Position numbers and translations under genes: made by a program. This document shows, in pieces, positions 56,959-64,000 of a DNA stretch of 64,000 nt; within the stretch, counting starts at the first letter, position 1, and every line of letters begins with the position of its first letter. Below the pieces are notes generated by a model. It was not told the DNA's origin, searched no databases, and saw nothing but the letters and a program-made list of their open reading frames with translations. Origin of the DNA: CAVOGJ01 sp963700865 (GTDB lineage: Bacteria > Planctomycetota > Planctomycetia > Pirellulales > Pirellulaceae); assembly GCA_963700865.1 (NCBI GenBank), contig CAVOZC010000024.1, positions 1 through 64,000 on the forward strand. Direction: 5' to 3'.

Positions 56959-59789
56959 TTACCAGTGACATTCAACTTCTGTCCACTCACCGGGCCCCAA
57001 CGAAACCTGCACTTTGCCCTCCTCGATCTTCAAGGGCTGGACGACCTTGCCGAGAAAATTGGTTATTCCGGCGGACTGTAACGAACGAGGCATCCGCAAC
57101 TCGACGTCCCCGATCCGGCCCGACGTCTCCAGCAAGCGAATCCGCAGGCCGACGCACCGGGCATCCTCAGAACCGTGATCTGCCCAGATCGGTTCCCAGC
57201 CCGTGGCCATCACGTGGCGCGAGTTAATGTGGAACAGACTTCCGGTGGCCAGCGCGGGCCGGACATCACCAGGCACGCAGATCGTCGGTTGCCACCATCC
57301 GTCGGCAAGTGCCTGCGTTTGCGGCGGGTCGACAGCCACTGCGAATTCAAAGCATCGACACGACTCGCCTGCGACAAGCAACAAACTGTCGAGCATCCGT
57401 TCGCTACCGAGATGATGGAATGGCAATCCACCCGCCAAAATCGCCGTGCGCCGTGGGCCTTCTTCAATTTCAAAAAATTCGGGCACTTCGCACCGCGCGG
57501 CAAGCGTTTCGTGGCGCACTCCATGTTGGGAACGCCACAATCGATGCTCGCCGCGGGGTAACGCCCATCGACAGGCCACGTAGTCGTTCCAAGGATTGCC
57601 CGTGCATGATCGCAGCGGGTCGACGGTGATCCGCAGTCGCAACATGCGGCTGCCACGCCAGAGGGTAAAACGCTGCGTCACGTGGCCAATCAGGACTCCT
57701 CGCTCATCAGTCATTTCCGCCGTCGACTCGATCTCGCCACACAGTGGCGCATCCGTGACTACCTTTCGCTCCAGGCAACGCAGGGCCGACACGTGCCCGT
57801 CTCTGACGGCGACCAGCCGCTGCCCGAGTCGATTTCCGCGCGTCCGAAAGTCGTAGAGCCCGCCCAGCCCCCCGGTCGTTTCGTCCATCCGCGCCTCGAG
57901 GAATTCGTTCCGCAGCGAGTCGTCGGTAACAAGGGACACGGACGAGTTCGCCGGTGATGAAGCAGGGCCACCTGGTGCGGCGACGGGCAGCCAGGCGTAC
58001 CCCCAACCCGGTACGTCGACAATCACGTCCGTGGCATCACTCGAGCGATCCAAAGCGTACACGGGGTCTACGGCCGCGGCGATCGCCCCGTCGCTGGACG
58101 CGTGGACGAGTCGAACTTGCTCGCGGCTGGCTGTGTGCCCTGGATTGAGCACCATCCAGCCGGCCCGGCCCGCCTCACCCCCGATCAAACGTGTCACTCG
58201 GTCCGCCCATGTCTGCCGCAGATGGACGATCGATTCTTCGGCAGCGACCAGCGATGCATGGGTGGTGAGGGGATCGTCGACAACATCGCTGGCCTGCAGG
58301 TAAGCCTCTTGCCACGCATCGAACAGCCCGTCGCGGTTCGCGCCCAGCGCCGCGGCCCAGGCTGCTAAGGTCGCAAGTCGCTGCCACTGCATGGCCAGAC
58401 GCCAACGCCGTTGCGGACCGGTAATCGGATCGGCAACGCCGTTGGTCACTGCTTCCCGCAGATAGGGCGACTGATACCCGTCGACCGAAAAGGCCGGTTG
58501 CGGATGTTGGACGCGTGTCTCTCGAAAATAATCGCTGAGCGTAACAAAACGCCCGAGTGCCATGCCAAAGCGTGTGCCGCGACGCAGGTCGTCGTACCAG
58601 GTGCTTGTTCGTCCCGCCCAATGCGCAGGCAGACGGTCGCGACGTAATCATTTTCCATGGACTGCCCCATCCGCAACCCGAACTTTAAGAACGTCTCGGA
58701 CAGCGAAGCATCAAGCGGAATACACCCCAAGGCGTCGATCGAGTTCATCTCGGAGACGCGCCAGGTCGTACGTGCCTGAGCACACTCCGGAAATCGTCCC
58801 GCGTCGAGTGTTGCGTGAATGGCACCCACAAATCCCGCTCGCTTCAGCACGCCAGGCATGACCCCGGCCAAACCAAAGCGACGGCGAAAGTAGACGGCCG
58901 GTTGCACACCCCATACGCTGCCGATCATCGTCGAAACCCCGGCGAAGGTTTGCCAGCCACGACTCGGCCGGTAAGAGCGGCGTCGTGATTTCCCCATGCT
59001 CACCGCCAACCAGCTCCCAGTGGCCTTTCGCGATCTGCTCCCGTATGGCGGATGTTCGCTCAGCATCGCGACTCGCCAATGCCCGGGACTGCGCCCGGTG
59101 ATCCACAGGTTGGTAGGTGTCGGTTGCGTAAGTTCAGCCGCCAGCCCCATATCGGTCGCCGCACCGGCGGCGAGCGTCAGATCGATGACGAAGGCGTCGA
59201 CGGGGTAATAATGGTCTCGTTGCTCGGCCAACAGGGCGAAGCTCCGCTGCAGGGACTGCTCAGCCAATTGGGTCTCGCCCGCCACGGCGGCCCGCGCCGC
59301 GGCCATCGTATGCTCCATGAATCGGTCGACGTCGAGATGGCTGCTGAAATGCATCTGCCGCGTCAGCAACTCGATCTGCAGGTACCAGTATGCCAGGCAG
59401 AAGAAATCGCTTGCGCTGGACTCGGCGGCCGGCGACACCTCAAGCTGACAGAATCGCAGCAGTTCGTCGACAACGTTTTTCCGGTGCGGGCTGGAAGGAA
59501 TCAGGCGAGGTCGAGCCGGTGCGGAAGTCGTCGACGGCGAATCTTCGAACCACTCTTCCGGCAGCAGCGATCGCGACGCCGATGGGCAGATCCATGCCAC
59601 ATCCGCAGCAGGCCGTTCCGGCAGCGGATCGGCCGTCTGCCAACGAGGCGGCTGGCCGGTCGCAACCAGCAAGGAGGGATGCCAAGGGGCCGTCCAGCAA
59701 GCCAGCAGCTCGTCGGCCGCCGATCCGGTATGAAACGCCGGAAAGTCTTCCAGACTGTGGCACGGCAGGAGCAAAACGATCTTCGGCAT
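56959..59789 (-). pseudogene. Large GH38-like (alpha-mannosidase-type) protein with several frameshifts
   Basis: The coding sequence alternates between two frames. From ATG 59789 (MPKIVLLLPCHSLEDFP) it runs in frame one to about 59070, moves to frame two with IAKGHWELVGGEHGEITTPLLP (about 59050-58920), returns to frame one for FRRRFGLAGVMPGVLKRAGF and DALGCIPLDAS to about 58630, then stays in frame two from AHWAGRTSTWYDDLRRG to the stop at 56959. Joined, it gives about 940 residues. The layout, a helical N-terminal part and a beta-rich C-terminal part (WMVLNPGHTASREQV and later), resembles GH38-type glycosidases and a large planctomycete family I recall. Catalytic residues were not identified. 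It may be a pseudogene or an error-affected gene. Confidence 0.65.
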
Positions 59790-60104
59790 GCGGGGGTTCC
59801 TGGTCGGCAGGCGATGCGTCGACCCGGTCGACACGCAGCCCGCTGGAATGTAGTCCTTCAAGTCCCAAACACCAGCGGCCCCACCGGCCAGACGCATGGG
59901 ATGGCCTGACCGGATGATGGGTTACCACTTGGTCGATGGCTACAGGCGCAGGCCGCCTTGCTGGCGGCTCAGCCCAAATCGCTCTTGGTGGAAGCGAGTG
60001 CCTGCCTACAATGTATCGCAAGCAGGCAACCGACGAAGAAGGGCAAGGCAAAATGACGTCTGCCAGCGGCAGCAGGCCGCTACTGGTTCCCGCAAACGAA
60101 TCCG

Positions 60105-62258
60105 ATGGGGCCCACAACGATGAACAAGTCGCCGTCCGGTCGATGGGCCGTGGGCACCTCTGCTTTTGCACGGCACGCCGCTGGTGAATCGGCCTCGTTG
60201 ATCGATGGCAGCCGCACTGACTCGTCACGCGAGAGTGAGAGCCGACTCCCGCACGGAGCGTCGGCTTCGGACGACGCACTGCTGGCGGAAGTGCTGAATG
60301 CGGCCACACAGCTGTCTATTTGTGCGACCGATGTGCAGGGAACGATCACGTTGTTCAATTCCGGCTCCGAAGTAATGCTCGGCTATGCATCGAGCGAGAT
60401 GGTGGGCAAGCAAACTCCCGAAGTCCTGCACCTCCGATCAGAAGTTGAACAGCGAGCCCGCGAGCTTTCGGCGGAAATGGGACGCGACATCCGCGGGTTC
60501 GAGGTGTTCGTCGCCTACGCGAAAGAAGGCAGACATGACCGGCGAGAATGGACGTACATCCGCAAGGATGGCAGTCATGTGGTTGTGAGCCTCGTCGTCA
60601 CTGCCGTTCGCGATCAGACAGGTGCCATTACCGGCTTCCTTGGCATCGCGGAAGACATCAGCGAGCGAAAACGCTCCGAAGAGGCTCTCCGCAAGAGCGA
60701 GGAACGCTTCAACCTCGCGGTCGCCGGCTCGAACGACGGAATCTGGGACTGGGATATACGCACGAACGAGGTGTATTACGCGCCGCGTTTCAAAGAGTTA
60801 CTCGGTTTTGACGACGATGAGTTTGAAAACACATTCGCTGCTTTCCAGTCCCATCTGCATCCGGATGATTGTGACTCGACACTCGTCAACATCCAGCGTC
60901 ATCTGCAGGACCATGTGCCTTATGATGTCGAGTATCGATTGCTGACCAAGAGTGGCGAATATCATTGGTTCCGTGCCCGCGGCCAGGCCGTTTGGGACGC
61001 TGCCGGGCGGGCGATCCGCATGGCCGGTTCACTGACCGATCTTACGAAGCGAAAGCATGCTGAAGCCTCATTGGAACGTTATGCGGCCGAAGTGCAGCGT
61101 GCCAACCAGACGTTGCGCATTGCCGAATCCGAAGCCCGCAAGGGGGTTGTCGAGCGAGACCAGTTTTTGGCCATGTTGTCCCATGAATTACGGAATCCGT
61201 TGGCGGCCATGGTCAACGCGGTGGGTGTTTTGGAGCATCGGGACGCTGACGAAGACATCACCGAGCGGGCTCGCCTTACGCTCCGACGGCAAGTGCAGCA
61301 CATGTCGAGGCTGCTCGAAGACCTCCTCGACGTGGCTCGACTCACTCAAGGCAAGATTGATTTTCGCAAAGAGGTCTTGGACCTGAATACGCTGATCGCG
61401 GAAGCCGCGCAAGTCATTCAGCCCGCGGTGAACATGCGGCAGCAACATCTGATTGTCTTACCGGCCCCCCAGCCGGTCCTTGTCGAGGGTGATGGAGTAC
61501 GACTGCTGCAAATTGCCGAGAATCTGTTGACAAATGCGTCCAAGTACACGCCGAGCCAAGGCACAATTTATCTCGAACTGACGCGGGAGATGAATGAGTG
61601 TGTCCTAAGTGTGCGCGATAACGGCCGGGGCATTGATGCCATGCTGCTAGATGACATCTTTGATATGTTCGTTCAATCCTCCAACGGGCTCGATCGCAGC
61701 GATGGTGGCATGGGAGTCGGTCTGACTCTGGTGCGCACGCTGGTGGAACTTCACGGCGGGACGGTAACGGCTCATAGCGATGGAATCGGACGGGGCAGCG
61801 AGTTTGTGATTCGGCTGCCCATGACGTTCCAGCAGCCGGCTCGCGCGAAAACCGAAGCACCATCGCGGCGGGAGCCAAGGGAACGGGATTCCTGTCGTGT
61901 TGTCCTGGTTGAGGACAATCACGACACCCGCGAAATGCTGCAGGCCATTCTCAAGCTGGAGGGCTTTTGCGTGGCCGTCGCCAAGGATGGCCAGGAAGGA
62001 CTGGACATCATCCTTGAGCAACGCCCCGATTGGGCATTGATTGATATTGGCTTGCCCATCATCGATGGGTACGACGTGGCCCGCCGTGTCCGCCAACAGT
62101 TGAATGACCCGGACCTCCAACTAGTGGCCCTTACCGGCTACGGCCAGGCGAGCGATCGCCTGGCCGTTTTGCGGGCGGGTTTTGATGCACACCTCGTCAA
62201 GCCCGTTGACCCTGAGGAATTGGTCCGCCTGCTGAGCTTGCCGCGCAAGCCGCGGTGA
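60105..62258 (+). CDS. PAS-domain hybrid sensor histidine kinase
   Basis: The 717-residue product has no membrane segment, so it senses inside the cell. Two PAS domains with PAC ends come first (about 60-190: ICATDVQGTITLFNSG; about 195-325: GSNDGIWDWDIRTNEVYYAP). A HisKA domain follows with the phosphorylated His in MLSHELRNPL (about residue 360). The HATPase has the N box ENLLTNASKYTP, G1 VRDNGRGID and G2 DGGMGVGLTL. A C-terminal receiver holds VVLVEDN, WALIDIGLPIIDG (phosphoacceptor Asp) and LTGYG with the Lys in HLVKP. An ATG at 60120 with GGGG upstream may be the real start. It converges on the CsrA-receiver gene 73 bases away. Confidence 0.9.
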   Translation: MGPTTMNKSPSGRWAVGTSAFARHAAGESASLIDGSRTDSSRESESRLPHGASASDDALLAEVLNAATQLSICATDVQGTITLFNSGSEVMLGYASSEMVGKQTPEVLHLRSEVEQRARELSAEMGRDIRGFEVFVAYAKEGRHDRREWTYIRKDGSHVVVSLVVTAVRDQTGAITGFLGIAEDISERKRSEEALRKSEERFNLAVAGSNDGIWDWDIRTNEVYYAPRFKELLGFDDDEFENTFAAFQSHLHPDDCDSTLVNIQRHLQDHVPYDVEYRLLTKSGEYHWFRARGQAVWDAAGRAIRMAGSLTDLTKRKHAEASLERYAAEVQRANQTLRIAESEARKGVVERDQFLAMLSHELRNPLAAMVNAVGVLEHRDADEDITERARLTLRRQVQHMSRLLEDLLDVARLTQGKIDFRKEVLDLNTLIAEAAQVIQPAVNMRQQHLIVLPAPQPVLVEGDGVRLLQIAENLLTNASKYTPSQGTIYLELTREMNECVLSVRDNGRGIDAMLLDDIFDMFVQSSNGLDRSDGGMGVGLTLVRTLVELHGGTVTAHSDGIGRGSEFVIRLPMTFQQPARAKTEAPSRREPRERDSCRVVLVEDNHDTREMLQAILKLEGFCVAVAKDGQEGLDIILEQRPDWALIDIGLPIIDGYDVARRVRQQLNDPDLQLVALTGYGQASDRLAVLRAGFDAHLVKPVDPEELVRLLSLPRKPR

Positions 62259-62271
62259 GGACCAGCGGCTC

Positions 62272-62308
62272 AAGCGGCGTTGCCCGGCTGCTGTGGCACC
62301 CGCCGCTT
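62272..62308. terminator. Hairpin between two converging genes
   Basis: AAGCGGCG pairs with CGCCGCTT across a 21-base loop. It lies between the kinase stop and the stop of the converging CsrA-receiver gene and could serve both. No T-run is present. Confidence 0.4.
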
Positions 62309-62330
62309 CAAGGCGCGGGACGGTCATGGA

Positions 62331-63085
62331 CTAGGCCGGCACCGTTTCGATGCCGAGATCACGTTGGATCTTATCCACGAGTGACTTCGGATTCAGCGGC
62401 TTGGGAAACCATGCATCGACACCATCCGGGCCGGTGGAAACGCCACACTCACTTTGCGGCGTGCCACTGACGGCGAAAATCTTCATTTCGCGGTAGGCCG
62501 GATCGCTACGAATCTTTGAGATCGTCTTGGGGCCATCCATCCGCGGCATCATCATGTCAAGCAGAACGATGTCCGGAGAACGGTGTCGCGATAGGTAAAT
62601 CATTGCCTGCAAGCCGTCCATCGCCCGATCGACCTCGAATCCGCTCATCTGCAGATACGCGGCGAGCAGCTCACTCTCATTCGCGTCGTCCTCAACGAGC
62701 AAAGCGCGTAACGTCGGCCTCGGATCAGACGTGTCCGGGGTTGATGCGTCCATCGACGCATTTAATGTGTCAAGCTCACGCAAGGCGTGCTGTAATGTGG
62801 ACTCCGCCGCGTCTGTCTGGCCCGCATCCAACTGGCGTTGCAGGAGGTGCAACGCCAAATTGGCTGTATTCAGCCGATTGCGTAACGCATGGTCGGATGG
62901 GCGGCACGCGCAGGCCCCTCGGCACGCGCCTGCTTTTGGGCAATTTCGTGCCGCAACACACTGATGTCCTTCGGGGCATTGATGCCCACCCGCACTCGAT
63001 TGCCCTCAATCCGCAGCACCTCGATCGTGATGTCCAGATTAGGAAACACGATCTTGTCGGTCTGCCCTCGAGATAGCACAAGCAT
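62331..63085 (-). pseudogene. CsrA-receiver fusion gene, frameshifted in the linker
   Basis: From ATG 63085 (AAAGGAA upstream) the first 60 residues are a CsrA RNA-binding domain: MLVLSRGQTDKIVFPNLDI, RVRVGINAPKDISVLRHE. The frame then stops soon after QKQARAEGPARAAHP. One frame over, the protein goes on with SDHALRNRLNTANLALHLLQ, a helical part that resembles a histidine kinase dimerisation helix, then a receiver domain (LLVEDDANESELLAAYL, IVLLDMMMPRMDG with the Asp, VSGT and the Lys in WFPKPLN). From memory such CsrA-receiver fusions occur intact in planctomycetes, so a single -1 shift near 62900-62925 has split this one. No slippery heptamer is in the right register, which argues against programmed shifting. 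Confidence 0.8.
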
Positions 63086-63199
63086 GGAAGTTCCTTTCCA
63101 ACGAATGAGCCGTGACCAAACCCGCGTCGCCTCGGAGATCGCTGCCGTCGCAAAGACAGACGGAGCGAATTCGGAAGCAAGAAACGATCGCACCTACGC

Positions 63200-63889
63200 T
63201 CAGAGATACATCGGGCCGCGGAAACGCCAACCGGTTAATGTAGGTTCCTTCGATGATCCAGGAAAGATCATCCTGGCCGCCGCATGCTGAGCACGCGGCG
63301 GCCGCTGCCGTTCGTGCTTGGCGGTACCGCCGTCCCGCACGCTGGCAACCGGTCAGTCGCGGGGAACGAGTTGGTGGAATGAATGGAGGCCGGTGGGCCA
63401 CGGGTGCCACCCTCGTTCCGCTCCGTTGCGTCCGTCCGGCTGCCCCCTCCTCGAACTTCAGGCAACTTCGGATGCGCTCCGCACCCGTTGACGTCACGGC
63501 GCGGTGGAATTCAGGGCAGAGACGCGCGGGCGTAAAGATCCGCGTGGCTCTGCGTCTCCCCGCCTTCGCGACTCGGCGGCCACTTCTTCACGGGCCCGCC
63601 GACGCACCCCAGCGACACGTGCGGGCAAGCTGCGGAGCCCCGCGGCAGCCGCTCGCCGTGGGGACGGCCGCGACTGGCCCGCAAAAGACGCTGCAAACCC
63701 CTACAAATAAAGCATTTAATTGACAATGTGCGCTATCGCTCATTAGACTGGCAACAGAGCGAAGGGTACGCACAGGTGTGTGCGGGTCGACTTCGAGAGG
63801 CAAAACTTCCCGGCAGCCGGCGGTAGGGCGCGCACGCCCCGCCGGACAGGCCTCAGGACGGGCGACAGGGAACAGAGGGGAATGGTTTG
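63200..63889. other. Region without a supported gene
   Basis: Frames across 63253-63723 give Arg/Ala-rich translations with no recognisable domain. The region probably holds the promoters of the CsrA-receiver gene and of pilM, but no sites could be assigned. Confidence 0.5.
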
Positions 63890-64000
63890 ATGGCAGCAGG
63901 TCACGTTTGGGGCATTGATATTGGTCAATGCGGGCTGAAGGCACTTCGTGGCCGGCTCGCGGATGACGGGCAATCGGTGATCGCCGAGGCCTACGACTAT
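63890..64000 (+). CDS. pilM: Type IV pilus assembly protein PilM, N-terminal part
   Basis: The last 37 codons of the window, from ATG 63890 with GAGGGGAA upstream, read VWGIDIGQCGLKALRGRL. This is the phosphate-1 motif (DIG) of the actin-like ATPase fold found at the start of PilM. PilM is a cytoplasmic part of the type IV pilus and type II secretion inner-membrane complex. The gene runs past the window edge, so pilN and others are expected downstream. Confidence 0.75.
   Translation, partial: MAAGHVWGIDIGQCGLKALRGRLADDGQSVIAEAYDY

Noticed and set aside
62885..62935. Programmed -1 frameshift in the CsrA-receiver gene
   Set aside because: CCCAAAA is present but in the wrong register, and no other slippery heptamer or clear downstream structure was found.

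Overview
The window looks like a piece of a planctomycete chromosome, most likely order Pirellulales. The evidence is protein families that are typical of that group: a DUF1559 prepilin-like protein, a paired DUF1501 and PSCyt1/DUF1549/DUF1553 gene set, secreted proteins ending in PEP-CTERM anchors, dockerin-like repeats containing DFNIWN, LEPR-type N-termini on beta-helix proteins, a SelD fused to an FAD oxidoreductase, and a CsrA domain joined to a receiver domain. No rRNA gene, convincing tRNA gene or CRISPR array was seen.

Layout. 1-10.9 kb is an accessory, repeat-rich region. It holds many copies of a modular hairpin-bearing repeat, an internally deleted IS91-type transposase, an internally deleted IS4-type transposase, a gene tail cut off from its start, a secreted PI-PLC/GDPD-like enzyme, a truncated DUF1559 gene running into an HNH nuclease, two PEP-CTERM proteins and a GC-rich stretch with several strong hairpins but no convincing gene. 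10.9-22.1 kb is a cell-surface region: a beta-helix protein, a PEP-CTERM protein with a tandemly duplicated tail, a 4.1-kb beta-helix pseudogene broken by many frameshifts, and a PQQ-type sugar dehydrogenase-like protein. 23.3-36.5 kb holds an M28 peptidase, a DUF4241 protein, a HerA-like ATPase, the SelD fusion, a very acidic protein, and a YhaN/YhaO-like pair (membrane-anchored SbcC-like ATPase plus a phosphoesterase-fold protein with degenerate motifs). 36.7-49.5 kb is mostly core: an ABC-2 permease, a frameshifted acylphosphatase, a haem-motif protein, a DUF885 peptidase, a Nudix hydrolase, a MORN-type lipoprotein, FtsH, and Dxr overlapping RseP. 49.7-64 kb holds a second propeller protein, the DUF1501/PSCyt pair, cytidylate kinase, a large frameshifted GH38-like gene, a PAS hybrid histidine kinase facing a frameshifted CsrA-receiver gene, and the first 37 codons of pilM.

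Functional links. FtsH and RseP are membrane proteases; RseP is translationally coupled to Dxr of the MEP isoprenoid pathway. The histidine kinase and the CsrA-receiver gene converge and may form one signalling module ending in RNA-level control. The YhaO-like, YhaN-like and acidic genes lie in one orientation and may act together.

Caveat. At least five apparently conserved genes are interrupted by single-base shifts, and the HerA-like gene has two that cancel out. Some of these may be sequence errors rather than biology. All assignments come from reading motifs; no database search was run.
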